Source: Bacteroides ihuae
Lineage (GTDB): Bacteria; Bacteroidota; Bacteroidia; Bacteroidales; Bacteroidaceae
DNA: 64,000 nucleotides
Assembly: GCF_900104585.1 (NCBI RefSeq)
Contig: NZ_FNVX01000005.1
Location: 806,001-870,000, forward strand
Direction: 5' to 3'
The notes under the pieces: generated by a model
Databases searched by the model: none
Told to the model about the DNA's origin: nothing
The model's input: the letters and a program-made list of their open reading frames with translations, nothing else
Translations under genes and position numbers: made by a program
In this document: one piece after another, positions 41,394 through 51,284 of the stretch
How positions within the stretch are numbered: position 1 is the first letter of the stretch
Layout of the letters: each line of letters opens with the position of its first letter

Positions 41394-43061
41394 ATGAAAT
41401 CAGATATAGAGATAGCACGTACTACAGAGTTAAAGAAGATAAAACAAGTTGCCGAAGAAATCGGTATTCCGCGAGACGAAGTCGAAAACTATGGACGTTA
41501 CATCGCTAAGATACCCGAACATCTGATTGATGAAGAGAAAGTAAAGAAGAGCAATCTAATTCTGGTTACTGCCATCACTGCCACAAAAGCCGGTATTGGT
41601 AAAACAACCGTTTCCATTGGTTTAGCTTTGGGATTAAGTAAGATCGGAAAGAGAGCCATTGTTGCCCTACGCGAACCCTCTTTAGGCCCCTGTTTCGGCA
41701 TGAAGGGTGGAGCAGCCGGAGGTGGATATGCGCAGGTACTTCCGATGGAGAAGATTAATTTGCACTTTACTGGTGATTTTCATGCCATCACTTCGGCACA
41801 CAACATGATTTCGGCTCTGCTCGATAATTACCTCTATCAAAATCAGTCGAAAGGATTCGGATTAAAAGAAATACTTTGGCGCAGAGTGCTAGATGTGAAC
41901 GACCGTTCGCTGCGTAGCATTGTTGTGGGATTAGGGCCTAAGAGCAACGGTATCACTCAAGAGTCTGGCTTTGATATTACTCCTGCCTCCGAAATAATGG
42001 CTATACTTTGCCTTGCCAAAGATGTAAGCGACCTTCGTCGTCGGATAGAGAACATCTTACTTGGTTTTACTTATGATAATAAACCCTTTACGGTGAAAGA
42101 CCTTGGAGTAGCTGGCGCTGTAGCTGTACTATTAAAAGATGCCATTCATCCCAATTTGGTGCAAACTACTGAAAATACACCCGCTTTTGTTCATGGAGGC
42201 CCATTTGCCAATATAGCTCACGGGTGTAATTCGTTGTTGGCTACGAAGATGGCTATGACTTTTGGTGACTATGTTATTACAGAAGCAGGCTTTGGTGCCG
42301 ATCTTGGTGCTGAGAAATTTTATAATATCAAGTGCCGCAAATCAGGCCTTCAACCTCGCTTAACTGTTATCGTTGCTACTGCTCAAGGATTGAAGATGCA
42401 TGGTGGTGTGAGTTTAGATCGTATTAAAGAGCCCAATATAGAGGGACTTTCTGAAGGGCTACAGAATTTGGATAAACATATCCGCAATCTACGTTCGTTT
42501 GGACAAACCATCATTGTGGCGTTCAATAAATATGCCAGCGATACAGAAGAGGAGATTGAACTGATTCGCACCCATTGTGCCGAACTTGGCGTGGGCTTTG
42601 CTATCAACAATGCCTTTACTGAAGGGGGAGATGGTGCTGTTGATTTGGCTAATCTTGTGGTGGAAACTATTGAGAAGACCCCATCTCAACCATTGAAGTT
42701 TACCTATAAAGACACTGACACCGTTCAACAAAAGATAGAAAAGGTAGCTACCGGCATTTATGGTGCCAGCATTGTTACATATAGTAGCATTGCTCGTAAC
42801 ATGATTAAGCAAATTGGTGAACTGGGAGTTTCTCATTATCCTGTTTGCATTGCCAAGACGCAATACTCTTTCTCCGCCGACCCCAAAATATATGGTGCGG
42901 TAAACAACTTCGAGTTTCACATCAAAGACATTGTGATAAATAATGGAGCTGAGATGATTGTGGCTATTGCAGGAGAGATACTTCGTATGCCCGGATTGCC
43001 GAAAGAGCCACAAGCACTGCACATTGATATTGTGGACGGAAATATAGAAGGTCTTAGTTAA
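41394..43061 (+). CDS. fhs: Formate--tetrahydrofolate ligase
   Basis: A 555-residue enzyme that joins formate to tetrahydrofolate using ATP, giving 10-formyl-THF for purines and formyl transfers. The ATP loop reads [18 protein letters not shown], then [41 protein letters not shown] is diagnostic. The loop differs from the common TPAGEGKTT by Lys and Ile, which leaves the GKT intact. Alone in its transcription unit. Confidence 0.96.
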   Translation: MKSDIEIARTTELKKIKQVAEEIGIPRDEVENYGRYIAKIPEHLIDEEKVKKSNLILVTAITATKAGIGKTTVSIGLALGLSKIGKRAIVALREPSLGPCFGMKGGAAGGGYAQVLPMEKINLHFTGDFHAITSAHNMISALLDNYLYQNQSKGFGLKEILWRRVLDVNDRSLRSIVVGLGPKSNGITQESGFDITPASEIMAILCLAKDVSDLRRRIENILLGFTYDNKPFTVKDLGVAGAVAVLLKDAIHPNLVQTTENTPAFVHGGPFANIAHGCNSLLATKMAMTFGDYVITEAGFGADLGAEKFYNIKCRKSGLQPRLTVIVATAQGLKMHGGVSLDRIKEPNIEGLSEGLQNLDKHIRNLRSFGQTIIVAFNKYASDTEEEIELIRTHCAELGVGFAINNAFTEGGDGAVDLANLVVETIEKTPSQPLKFTYKDTDTVQQKIEKVATGIYGASIVTYSSIARNMIKQIGELGVSHYPVCIAKTQYSFSADPKIYGAVNNFEFHIKDIVINNGAEMIVAIAGEILRMPGLPKEPQALHIDIVDGNIEGLS

Positions 43062-43109
43062 TGACAGGATCTTTTTATTTACAATTAAGAGTCTATTTAT
43101 AAAACATAT

Positions 43110-43209
43110 AACTTCACCGTGGTGAATTAACTAGTTCAGCACGGTGATCTAGTTAATTCACCACGGTGATCTAGTTAGTTCAACATGCCCTCTCTCAGAA
43201 GGCCTGTAG
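43110..43209. repeat. Dispersed intergenic repeat, copy 2
   Basis: About 100 bases closely related to 18732-18830: AACTTCACCGTGGTGAA, then TTCAGCACGGTGATCTAGTT, TTCACCACGGTGATCTAGTT and CAACATGCCCTCTCTCAGAAGGC. The TCACCGTGGTGAA / TTCAGCACGGTGA arms form a hairpin. Again between convergent genes (fhs and an acetyltransferase). Confidence 0.75.
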
Positions 43210-43284
43210 CGCATTATTTGCGTTTTTCTTAAATTTAAACAAAAGAACAAACGACTAACCTCTAAACTTCGCATAAGATATTCT

Positions 43285-43791
43285 TCAGCGTCCTATTTCT
43301 ATCCCCATAATATAGTCGTTCATGTAGTATCCATTGCCAATGGGAAAATCTCCTTCGCGCATTTTCTTCATACCCATGTGTTCGTAAAACTGTATTGCTG
43401 GGTTATTCCTATTCACATTAAGTTCCATCTTACAAGGAGACGGGTGTACTTTCTTTATGTATTTAACTGCTTCATGAAACAAAAAACTGCCTGCGTGCGT
43501 ACCCTGAAAAGAAGGTAAAACATAGATCTTTTGCAAATGGAAAAGGTCTGCATTTTCCTGTTGAACAGATAGATAGCCGCAAACCTCACTTTCAGCATAT
43601 GCAATGAAGTAAACGTGCCCTTCTTTCATCTGTTTACACAGGTTATCGGGAGAATACATCCATTCAAACATATAATCAAGCTGATCTTGAGATAGAATCT
43701 CTTTGTAGGTCTCTGGAAATACTTTGGATGCTAATCGATTGATTAGTAAGCAATCATCAGTTGTTGCTATTCGTAGGGTAAACATCTGCAT
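43285..43791 (-). CDS. GNAT-family N-acetyltransferase
   Basis: A 168-residue acetyltransferase. The acetyl-CoA-binding motif is LHLQKIYVLPSFQGTHAGSFLFHEAV (about 95-120), followed by the family beta bulge MELNVNRNNPAIQFYEHMGMKKM. Substrate unknown. Stands alone on the reverse strand. Confidence 0.88.
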   Translation of the reverse strand: MQMFTLRIATTDDCLLINRLASKVFPETYKEILSQDQLDYMFEWMYSPDNLCKQMKEGHVYFIAYAESEVCGYLSVQQENADLFHLQKIYVLPSFQGTHAGSFLFHEAVKYIKKVHPSPCKMELNVNRNNPAIQFYEHMGMKKMREGDFPIGNGYYMNDYIMGIEIGR

Positions 43792-43912
43792 AAGGTTTTA
43801 TAACTTATGCGAATATAGATATTATTTCCTCTTTTTACAGCTTAATAGATACTTTAAAAGTTAAATATAACGAAAATAGAGTACTATGTATAACAAGGTA
43901 CCAAATAATACA

Positions 43913-43920
43913 TATATTTG
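43913..43920 (+). promoter_or_regulatory. Promoter -7 box for the PadR/PspC operon
   Basis: TATATTTG followed by CAG, 20 bases before the ATG at 43941. Confidence 0.7.
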
Positions 43921-43940
43921 CAGTGTAAATATATAAAGCA

Positions 43941-44267
43941 ATGAATGTAGATAATGTAAAATCGCAGATGCGCAAAGGGATGCTTGAATATTGCATCATG
44001 TTGCTGCTTCACAAAGAACAGGCTTATGCTTCGGATATTATTCAAAAGTTGAAAGAAGCCAAACTGATTGTGGTAGAAGGGACATTGTATCCATTGTTGA
44101 CTCGTCTTAAAAATGATGATTTGTTATGTTATGAATGGATAGAATCAACTCAAGGTCCGCCTCGTAAATACTATCGGATAACAGAAAAAGGTGAGATTTT
44201 TCTTGGAGAACTTGAATTCTCGTGGAAGGAATTGAACGAAACGGTAAATCATATTGCAAGTATTTAA
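43941..44267 (+). CDS. PadR-family transcriptional regulator
   Basis: A 108-residue winged-helix repressor: MRKGMLEYCIMLLLHKEQAYASDIIQKLKEA then VVEGTLYPLLTRLKNDDLLCYEW and GPPRKYYRITEKGEIFL, the standard PadR layout. It starts a two-gene unit with the PspC-domain protein 21 bases downstream, a pairing common in Bacteroidetes, and probably represses it. Confidence 0.93.
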   Translation: MNVDNVKSQMRKGMLEYCIMLLLHKEQAYASDIIQKLKEAKLIVVEGTLYPLLTRLKNDDLLCYEWIESTQGPPRKYYRITEKGEIFLGELEFSWKELNETVNHIASI

Positions 44268-44288
44268 TTCTAATAAATAAGAAAAAAA

Positions 44289-45398
44289 ATGAAAAAAACA
44301 TTGACTGTAAACTTAGGCGGAACTGTTTTTCATATAGATGAAGATGCCTATCGGTTGTTGGATGACTATTTACGTAACCTTAAACTTCATTTTCGTAAGC
44401 AAGAAAGCGCTGACGAGATTGTAGAAGATATTGAAAACCGTATATCCGAACTCTTTGGTGAGAAAATTGGCATGGGAGTACAAGTAATAAACATTGCTAC
44501 AGTGGAAGAAGTGATTGCTCGTATGGGCAAACCTGAAGAATTCCTAGGAGAAGAGCCGGACGAAAAAGAAGATGGAGCAACGCATACCACTGCGCAAGAT
44601 TCTGCAAACAAAGAGAATTCAAACATTCACAGGCGTTTATTCCGTAATCCGGATGATAAGATTCTTGGTGGTGTTGTTGGAGGACTGGCTGCTTACTTTG
44701 GATGGGATGTGACAATACTACGTATCATTTTGCTGGTATTGATGGTATGCGGTGTTGGAACAATAATACCAGTCTATATTGTTTGCTGGATTGTTATTCC
44801 CGAGGCATTGACGGCAGCCGATAAATTAAATATGCGAGGAAAGGCTGTGACGGTTGAGAATATAGGAAAAACTGTGACCGATGGTTTTGAAAAAATAACC
44901 AATGGCGTGAATAATTATATGCGCTCAGATGAACCTCGTACCTTCATACAGAAGTTGGGAGATGCCCTCGTGTCCATTGCCGGAGTGTTTTTAAAAGTCT
45001 GCTTGGTGATGTTGCTTTTAGTGTTTAGCCCCTTGCTGTTTGTTTTGGCCATTGTCTTTATGGCGCTGGTAATAGGAGCAGTGGCTGTTGCTGTAGGAGG
45101 TGGAAGCGCACTCTATCACGTGCTTCCGTCTATGGATTGGTCACTATTTTCAGCTTCTCCGTTTGCCGTTATTGTAGCAAGTATTGCAGGTGTTATGTTG
45201 GTTGGCATTCCTCTGGCATCGATGCTTTATGCTGTGCTTCGGCTTATCTTTAAATGGGAACCCATGGTTTCGGGTTTAAAGATGACTTTACTCATTTTGT
45301 GGGTTGTTAGTTTAGTGACTTTTGTGCTTTGCTTCTCTCAGATGAACTGGAATATACCTTATCTGAATGATACTTTATTTTACACATCTAATTGGTAG
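44289..45398 (+). CDS. PspC-domain membrane protein
   Basis: A 369-residue protein. The N-terminal 90 residues are soluble and charged (ADEIVEDIENRISELFGEKI). A PspC domain (about 115-180) starts RLFRNPDDKILGGVVGGLAAYFGWD and includes a membrane helix pair, and four more hydrophobic segments follow. PspC-type proteins take part in envelope stress responses; here the partner is the upstream PadR regulator. Confidence 0.9.
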   Translation: MKKTLTVNLGGTVFHIDEDAYRLLDDYLRNLKLHFRKQESADEIVEDIENRISELFGEKIGMGVQVINIATVEEVIARMGKPEEFLGEEPDEKEDGATHTTAQDSANKENSNIHRRLFRNPDDKILGGVVGGLAAYFGWDVTILRIILLVLMVCGVGTIIPVYIVCWIVIPEALTAADKLNMRGKAVTVENIGKTVTDGFEKITNGVNNYMRSDEPRTFIQKLGDALVSIAGVFLKVCLVMLLLVFSPLLFVLAIVFMALVIGAVAVAVGGGSALYHVLPSMDWSLFSASPFAVIVASIAGVMLVGIPLASMLYAVLRLIFKWEPMVSGLKMTLLILWVVSLVTFVLCFSQMNWNIPYLNDTLFYTSNW

Positions 45399-45556
45399 AG
45401 AATGTCTTCAGCTGATTTTATACGATAAAAAAAGGTGCAAGCTTTACATATTGATCATTTATTGGAGCTCTAATTTATCCAATGACGTTTTATAGCAAAT
45501 GCGAATGCAACTATATCTAAGCTTTATTTGTTATACTATACGACTGATTCTACTCC

Positions 45557-48130
45557 ATGAACTATCTTATAAAAGTTTGCTTTCTTTTTTTAATGTTTTT
45601 ATCTTTGTCTCCGTATGCTTCGGCAGTAGCTGAATTCGGAGGAACAAGCAGTGATACCGATACAATACCTTTGTATTCGGGTGGGAAAATACGAAAGTCG
45701 ATTTATTCACAATCTGAGCATAAGCGCAGTGGGTTCTATAATTATTTATGGGGGAAACATTATCGCGATTTATATTTTATTCCGATAACTATTCAAGCCG
45801 CCAGACTGCATTCTATCTATGGTGGGCTCAAGTTTGTCAGTCAGTTCCCACGCTTTCAGGCTATGTTTCTTGAGAATAAGTCGGGACATCAATATTTGTT
45901 GAAACCAGTTGGAGGATCGACTACTTTTCTTGAATCAGATTTTTTCAGAAAAACATACAGCAAGCAAGAATATAAAAACACCTATTTAGATAAATTTGTT
46001 GGAGATGCTTACACCATCACCCATCCTTATGCCTTTCTGGTTGCCAATGCATTAGCCAATAATGTCGGTGTAAGTTCCTTTGATCCTAAAATAGTTTACA
46101 TTCCCAAACGAACAACGACAGACACTATTGTTGATGGCACAGGCATTGAAGATCGTTTGGTGATTATCTATGACCTGAAAAAGTTTACCGTTCGCTCTAA
46201 ATTTATTGAGACCGAAGAATTGCTGGCTAAACTGCAAGAGGATAAATCCGTTATTGTGGTGCAAGATAAATACATTCGTGAACGTCTTTTGGATATATTA
46301 ATCGGGGACTGGAATGAAACAACCGAGAACTGGAAGTGGTATGAAGAATCTCGTGGAGACAGTATTATTTACACGCCTTGGGTAATGGACAGAAGTCATG
46401 CATTTACGAAGGTCGACGGGTTATTATTCAAGGGAATATTAGGAATGTTCGGAATTAGTAATATCACAAATTATAGTAGTGAATATAAACATCTAAAGAA
46501 AGTAAATTCCGCTAGTTTGCCTTTGGATATGGTGCTTACCTCTGAAAGTAGTCGTGATGACTGGGTCAAACAAGCTCGAGATATCAAACGTATATTAACC
46601 GATAAGGTAATAGATAAGGCTTTTACCGAATTGCCCAAGGAGATTTATGGCTTGAAAGAGACCGAGAGTATCAAAAAGAAACTCAAGAAAAGGAGAAACT
46701 CTCTTGATCGGATCGCCCAACAATATTATGACATATTGCAAGAAAATCCGGTGATTACGGGCACGAATAAAAACGATCTTTTTGTAATAAATCAGAAAGA
46801 GAATCGCACTACAAAAATTGAGATATACGATAAACAGTCTGGCCGTCTGGTATTTGATAAAAACTATGACAAGACGACGAAAGAAATCTGGCTGTATGGC
46901 TTGGGTGGAGATGATGAATTTAAACTAAACGATCCATCGAAAAAAGATGCTCATATCGTCTTAGTTGGAGGAAAGGGAACGAATACTTATCAGATTGAAA
47001 AAGGTAAAAGAACAAGAGTTTACGAGTCTGAAGCGTATAAAGAGGCGGATGATTTGCTTGCAGGAGCGAACCTTATTAAAACGAATGTAGAGAAAGTGCA
47101 TGCTTATGATTATGAAAAATTGAAATATAAAACACTCTCTTTTACACCGTGGAGTATTTATGACTCAGACTTAGGACTGTATCTGGGTGCGTACGTTACC
47201 AGAAGCGTTTATGGATTTAAACGATCTCCTTACACGTATCAGTATCGGTTGGGTTATAGTTATCTTGACGGATTTATGTATCAAGGATTTTTTCCAACGT
47301 ATGATGAAAAGAAGAGTTTCAACATCGAGGCTTTTATCGGTATGCCTTATAACTTTTTTAATTTTTTCGGATATGGAAACAAATCAGTTAGCTACGACGA
47401 TGAGAGCAAGAATTACAATCGGGTAAACATTGCCAAATATACTTTGCAACCCTCTTTTTATTGGAAATTTAATCGCGGGCAGAAGTTTATTGTCCAGTTG
47501 ATGTTAGAATCATTCGATATTAAGCAGCCAACAGGTCGATTCATAAATACTCTTTATGATAGGGACGCCGACATCTTCAAAACGAAAACATTTTTGGGCG
47601 TTAACCTGAAGTATGAGGTCACTCGTAAATTGGCGACTATGGTCCCTTTAGTAAAGTTTTCATTGATACCCGGATGGACATTCAATGTAAGTGATTTTGG
47701 CAGAAATATCCCTTATGTAAAATCTGAATTATCCTTCAATTTGGCTTATAACGATCGGTTATCTATGCTTACTGAAATAAAAGGAGCGGCTTTATTCTCC
47801 GATAAATACGAATTTTATCAAGCGGCAACGATCGAAGTCAGAGGCTTTAGAAACAATCGTTTCATCGGTAAACAATCGCTCTATGGGCATACAGATCTCC
47901 GACTCGATTTGGGCCATCTGAAAAATCCTTATACACCGCTTCTGTACGGAGTATTCGCCGGATTTGATTACGGACGGGTTTGGTATCCCGGTGAACAGTC
48001 ACGGAAATGGCACACCTCTTATGGCGGTGGATGGTGGTTGACATTATTCAAAGATTACACCGGCAAGTTCTCTTATTTCGTATCAAAAGATGGCGGACGA
48101 TTTTATTTTGGTCTGGGGCTTGGTTTTTAA
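45557..48130 (+). CDS. Large outer-membrane protein with kinase-like middle region and C-terminal beta barrel
   Basis: An 857-residue exported protein (signal MNYLIKVCFLFLMFLSLSPYASA). Residues about 60-350 contain KPVGGSTTFLESDFF, ERLLDILIGDWNETTENWKW and TPWVMDRSHAF. These sit where related Bacteroidetes proteins, often fused to a metallophosphoesterase, have kinase-like motifs such as GDWDRH and RDRD. Here the presumed catalytic positions read NET and MDRS, so activity is doubtful. The last 300 residues are barrel-like and end FGLGLGF, an outer-membrane C-terminal signal. No phosphoesterase domain precedes it. Function unknown. Confidence 0.6.
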   Translation: MNYLIKVCFLFLMFLSLSPYASAVAEFGGTSSDTDTIPLYSGGKIRKSIYSQSEHKRSGFYNYLWGKHYRDLYFIPITIQAARLHSIYGGLKFVSQFPRFQAMFLENKSGHQYLLKPVGGSTTFLESDFFRKTYSKQEYKNTYLDKFVGDAYTITHPYAFLVANALANNVGVSSFDPKIVYIPKRTTTDTIVDGTGIEDRLVIIYDLKKFTVRSKFIETEELLAKLQEDKSVIVVQDKYIRERLLDILIGDWNETTENWKWYEESRGDSIIYTPWVMDRSHAFTKVDGLLFKGILGMFGISNITNYSSEYKHLKKVNSASLPLDMVLTSESSRDDWVKQARDIKRILTDKVIDKAFTELPKEIYGLKETESIKKKLKKRRNSLDRIAQQYYDILQENPVITGTNKNDLFVINQKENRTTKIEIYDKQSGRLVFDKNYDKTTKEIWLYGLGGDDEFKLNDPSKKDAHIVLVGGKGTNTYQIEKGKRTRVYESEAYKEADDLLAGANLIKTNVEKVHAYDYEKLKYKTLSFTPWSIYDSDLGLYLGAYVTRSVYGFKRSPYTYQYRLGYSYLDGFMYQGFFPTYDEKKSFNIEAFIGMPYNFFNFFGYGNKSVSYDDESKNYNRVNIAKYTLQPSFYWKFNRGQKFIVQLMLESFDIKQPTGRFINTLYDRDADIFKTKTFLGVNLKYEVTRKLATMVPLVKFSLIPGWTFNVSDFGRNIPYVKSELSFNLAYNDRLSMLTEIKGAALFSDKYEFYQAATIEVRGFRNNRFIGKQSLYGHTDLRLDLGHLKNPYTPLLYGVFAGFDYGRVWYPGEQSRKWHTSYGGGWWLTLFKDYTGKFSYFVSKDGGRFYFGLGLGF

Positions 48131-48161
48131 AATTGAAGGGTATATAACAGACTCAGATGTC

Positions 48162-48560
48162 TCATTCTTTCTCTAGCTTTTTATCGGAATTTCCATCGCT
48201 GGGAGTTGTATTTCTCCATTTCATAGTTTTCGAGGTTAGTTTGAGAATATCATATTGTTCTGTATATCTGTTTTCTTCATTGAACAAAGTAAGCAAAGTT
48301 TGGTCTAAGCTGACTATGTACGTACGATTAATAGTCGTATCTCTATTTGATAATGCGTCGTAGCAATAAATTTTACAAGTCTTATCCTCATTGAAGGTGT
48401 ATGTTACAAAACCATCAACTGATAAATTCGGATCATCGTAAACAACGCTCCATGTACCTTTTAATTGAGAAATATCTATTTTGTCATCTTTGTCACAAGA
48501 TACAAAACTAGAAATAGCGAGAAATAACAAACAGACTTTGAATAAATTCTTTGGTTTCAT
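48162..48560 (-). CDS. Lipocalin-like lipoprotein
   Basis: A 132-residue protein with a lipobox (MKPKNLFKVCLLFLAISSFVSC, Cys22). The mature part has the LKGTWSVVYDDPN and YTFNEDKTCKIYCYD segments common in small Bacteroides lipocalin-like or DUF lipoproteins. Anchored in the envelope; ligand unknown. Convergent with the large barrel protein gene, 31 bases away. Confidence 0.75.
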   Translation of the reverse strand: MKPKNLFKVCLLFLAISSFVSCDKDDKIDISQLKGTWSVVYDDPNLSVDGFVTYTFNEDKTCKIYCYDALSNRDTTINRTYIVSLDQTLLTLFNEENRYTEQYDILKLTSKTMKWRNTTPSDGNSDKKLEKE

Positions 48561-48598
48561 AATAGTTTAATTTTAAGTCATTATATAGCTAATTTAGC

Positions 48599-49051
48599 TT
48601 ATCTGTCAAATATCAAATCGCAATTCTGCTCGGTACTATCTACTTGAGCACCAATATTTTTATAAAAACCGATTGCCGGTTTATTCCATTCAGATACTTG
48701 CCAGCGTAGTTTGTGACATTCTGAATCTTTAGCAAACTCAATCACTCTATTTATGAGCTTAGTGCCGATTCCCATTGCTCGATATTCAGGCTTAACATAC
48801 AAATCGTCCATATAGAGCGATTTGCCGATCCACGTGTAGTAGCCGAAGAAATACGTTGCATATCCTATAATCTGATGATCCTTTGTCTCGGCTACAAAGC
48901 AGTTGAAAAAAGCTTTCTCTTTATTCATTCTTTCAACGGAATTGGTCATCTTCTCAGGGAGTTTCTAAAATGTTGCAAAGTCTTTGAACAGGTTTACTAT
49001 TTGTGAAAAATCACCTTCCTCAACTTGTCTTACCCTAATCTCTGCGTTCAT
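48599..49051 (-). pseudogene. GNAT acetyltransferase with an internal amber stop
   Basis: A frame of 151 codons starts at the ATG 49051 (MNAEIRVRQVEEGDFSQIV) and continues to 48599, but codon 29 is TAG (48967-48965). After it come KLPEKMTNSVERM, the acetyl-CoA motif VKPEYRAMGIGTKLINRVI and NKPAIGFYKNIGA. A single base change from GAG would explain the stop. A Met at codon 35 (48949) could restart translation, but that product would lack the first strand and helix of the fold. Most likely a recent inactivation. Confidence 0.8.
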
Positions 49052-49195
49052 TATTATAATATTCATTTTGTTCAAAAAACATCCAAATGTAATACTATTT
49101 TCGGAAAGTTGCAATATGAGCTATTTTTTTATTTATTCAATATCGTATTGACAAACCCAAAATATGTTGCATATCTGTTCTAGCTCCCAAAAAGG

Positions 49196-49236
49196 AAGAG
49201 AGGAACTCTCCTTTACGGAAAGCCCCTCTCTTCTCT
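49196..49236 (-). terminator. Terminator after the Lys/Ala-rich small protein gene
   Basis: On the reverse strand, arms AAGAGAGG and CCTCTCTT are followed by CCTTTTTGGG. It lies about 22 bases downstream of the stop at 49258. Confidence 0.7.
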
Positions 49237-49257
49237 AAGTACAAAATAGGAAGTTTC

Positions 49258-49479
49258 TTATTTAGCGCAAGCTTTTTTAGTAGCTTTAGTTGTTGCTCTC
49301 GTCTCAGCTTTTGTCGTTTTCATAGCCTTAACAGCTGACTTCTTAACTGTTTTGGCTTCTGCTTTCTTACTTGCAGTTTGTTCAGTTTTTGCTGGTTCTA
49401 CTTTTTTAACTTGGGCGAATGCTACGTTACTTGCACAGATCATTGCTACCATGGCAGCTGCAAAAATAAACTTTTTCAT
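49258..49479 (-). CDS. Small secreted Lys/Ala-rich protein
   Basis: A 73-residue protein with a signal peptide (MKKFIFAAAMVAMICASNVAFAQ). The mature 50 residues are almost only Lys, Ala, Thr and Val with scattered Glu (KKAEAKTVKKSAVKAMKTTKA) and carry a strong positive charge, as in histone-tail-like or heparin-binding sequences. No fold is predicted. It ends at its own terminator. I do not know a function. Confidence 0.7.
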   Translation of the reverse strand: MKKFIFAAAMVAMICASNVAFAQVKKVEPAKTEQTASKKAEAKTVKKSAVKAMKTTKAETRATTKATKKACAK

Positions 49480-49699
49480 AATCTCGGTTTTTTAATGGGT
49501 TATATATCTTGTTCTAATATTCATTGAGCTTTTATTGCCTTTCGACATCACAAAGAAAGGTGGTTATCTCCCTGCTTGTAGTTAGAAAACCATTATAATA
49601 AGATTAGAAATTCATTAGAGCCGTTGTCGATATCCTTGGTTGAGATCAATAAATTGACGAAGGTCTCTTTATTGTTTATGGAAACAGAAAAACATTCTG

Positions 49700-49707
49700 T
49701 ACCTTTG
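49700..49707 (+). promoter_or_regulatory. Promoter -7 box for nspC
   Basis: TACCTTTG followed by CAGCAC, 30 bases before the nspC ATG. Confidence 0.7.
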
Positions 49708-49736
49708 CAGCACGTTTTAAACTAGTAGATGCAGTA

Positions 49737-50870
49737 ATGATAGATTTTACCCAATTTCCTTCACCATGCTATATCATGGAAGAAGAACTCTTAAGAAAGA
49801 ATTTAGGCCTGATTCAAAACGTAAAAGAAAGAACAGGAGTAGAGATTATACTTGCCTTTAAATCGTTTGCGATGTGGCGCTCGTTCCCCATTTTCAGGGA
49901 ATATATAGATCATTCTACAGCCAGTTCGGTGTACGAGGCACGATTAGCTCTCGAAGAGTTTGGCAGCAAAGCCCATACCTACTCACCGGCATATACCGAA
50001 CGGGACTTTCCTGAAATTATGCGTTGCAGTAGCCATATATCTTTCAACTCGTTGGCGCAATTCAATCGCTTCTATTCGATGACTGAAGGGCAGGACATTT
50101 CGTGCGGCATCCGCATCAACCCTGAGTATTCAGAAGTTGAAACAGATCTTTATAATCCCTGCGCTCCGGGAACACGGTTTGGCATAACGGCAGATTTGCT
50201 ACCTGAGATTTTGCCTCAAGGCATTGAAGGTTTCCATTGTCACACTCATTGCGAGTCATCGTCTTATGAGTTGGAGAAAACACTGCTACACATTGAAGAG
50301 AAGTTTTCCGGTTGGTTCTCGCAGATTAAATGGTTGAATTTGGGTGGAGGACACTTGATGACACGGGCTGACTATGATGTAGAACATCTGATAGGATTGC
50401 TGTGCAAGCTCAAGATGCGTTACCCACACTTGCAAATTATTCTTGAACCCGGATCGGCCTTTACATGGCAGACAGGGGTACTAACCTCGGAAATAGTAGA
50501 CGTGGTAGAGAATAGGGGGATCAAAACCGCTATACTGGATGTAAGCTTTACTTGCCACATGCCCGATTGCTTAGAGATGCCTTATCAGCCTGCTGTGACT
50601 GGTGCTGAGATAGGGGATAAGGGTGCTTTCGTTTATCGCTTGGGAGGTAGTTCTTGTTTGAGTGGAGACTATATGGGCAATTGGAGCTTTGATCACGAAC
50701 TTCAGATTGGTGAGCGTATTGTGTTTGAGGATATGATTCATTATACTATGGTGAAAACAAATATGTTTAATGGAATTCATCATCCGGCCATTGGTTTGTG
50801 GACAAAAGAGGGGAAAGCTGAAATCTATAAACGATTTAAGTATGAGGACTATCGGGATCGAATGAGCTGA
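49737..50870 (+). CDS. nspC: Carboxynorspermidine decarboxylase
   Basis: A 377-residue PLP enzyme of the alanine-racemase fold. The start FTQFPSPCYIMEEELLRKNL and the PLP Lys42 in ILAFKSFAMW match NspC, and the C-terminal domain carries PDCLEMPYQPAVTGA and GGSSCLSGDYMG. It converts carboxynorspermidine or carboxyspermidine to the polyamine, the last step of the route common in Bacteroidetes. No other polyamine gene is next to it. Confidence 0.93.
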   Translation: MIDFTQFPSPCYIMEEELLRKNLGLIQNVKERTGVEIILAFKSFAMWRSFPIFREYIDHSTASSVYEARLALEEFGSKAHTYSPAYTERDFPEIMRCSSHISFNSLAQFNRFYSMTEGQDISCGIRINPEYSEVETDLYNPCAPGTRFGITADLLPEILPQGIEGFHCHTHCESSSYELEKTLLHIEEKFSGWFSQIKWLNLGGGHLMTRADYDVEHLIGLLCKLKMRYPHLQIILEPGSAFTWQTGVLTSEIVDVVENRGIKTAILDVSFTCHMPDCLEMPYQPAVTGAEIGDKGAFVYRLGGSSCLSGDYMGNWSFDHELQIGERIVFEDMIHYTMVKTNMFNGIHHPAIGLWTKEGKAEIYKRFKYEDYRDRMS

Positions 50871-50960
50871 TAATCAATAGAATCGCCTATCTTAGGAATA
50901 TTTTAGGTAATTATTGAACAAAAAAATAAGCGGATTATTTGCAGGTTTAAGAGAAATCTC

Positions 50961-50968
50961 TACCTTTG
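50961..50968 (+). promoter_or_regulatory. Promoter -7 box for the tRNA array
   Basis: TACCTTTG followed by CATCC, 12 bases before the first tRNA. Confidence 0.7.
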
Positions 50969-50979
50969 CATCCGCAATT

Positions 50980-51052
50980 GCGAAAGTAGCTCAGTTGGTA
51001 GAGCACAACCTTGCCAAGGTTGGGGTCGCGGGTTCGAGTCCCGTCTTTCGCT
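50980..51052 (+). tRNA. tRNA-Gly (GCC), copy 1
   Basis: A 73-base cloverleaf: acceptor GCGAAAG pairs with CTTTCGC, the anticodon GCC sits in CTTGCCAAG, and the T loop reads GGTTCGAGTCC. Discriminator T. No encoded CCA. Confidence 0.95.
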
Positions 51053-51072
51053 CAAAAAGTGTTTTATACCTT

Positions 51073-51155
51073 GCCCAGGTGGCGGAATGGTAGACGCGCT
51101 AGTTTCAGGTACTAGTGTTAGCAATGACGTGCAAGTTCGAGTCTTGTTCTGGGCA
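51073..51155 (+). tRNA. tRNA-Leu (CAG)
   Basis: An 83-base class II tRNA with long variable arm. Acceptor GCCCAGG pairs with TCTGGGC, anticodon CAG in TTTCAGGT, T loop GTTCGAGTC. Discriminator A. Confidence 0.93.
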
Positions 51156-51186
51156 CTAGGTGATAAAATATTTTGTTTGACGTACT

Positions 51187-51270
51187 GGAGGGATGGCGGA
51201 ATTGGTAGACGCGCTACTTTGAGGGGGTAGTGACAGTTATGTCGTGTGAGTTCGAGTCTCATTCTCTTCA
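51187..51270 (+). tRNA. tRNA-Leu (GAG)
   Basis: An 84-base class II tRNA, acceptor GGAGGGA against TCTCTTC (two G-U pairs), anticodon GAG in CTTTGAGGG, long variable arm. It is followed by CCA, which may be encoded here or be chance. Confidence 0.93.
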
Positions 51271-51284
51271 CCAGTATAATGTTT

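Noticed and set aside
50960..51271. A 103-codon reverse frame with protein-like text
   Set aside because: It is antisense to three tRNA genes and is the well-known type of false protein predicted over tRNAs.
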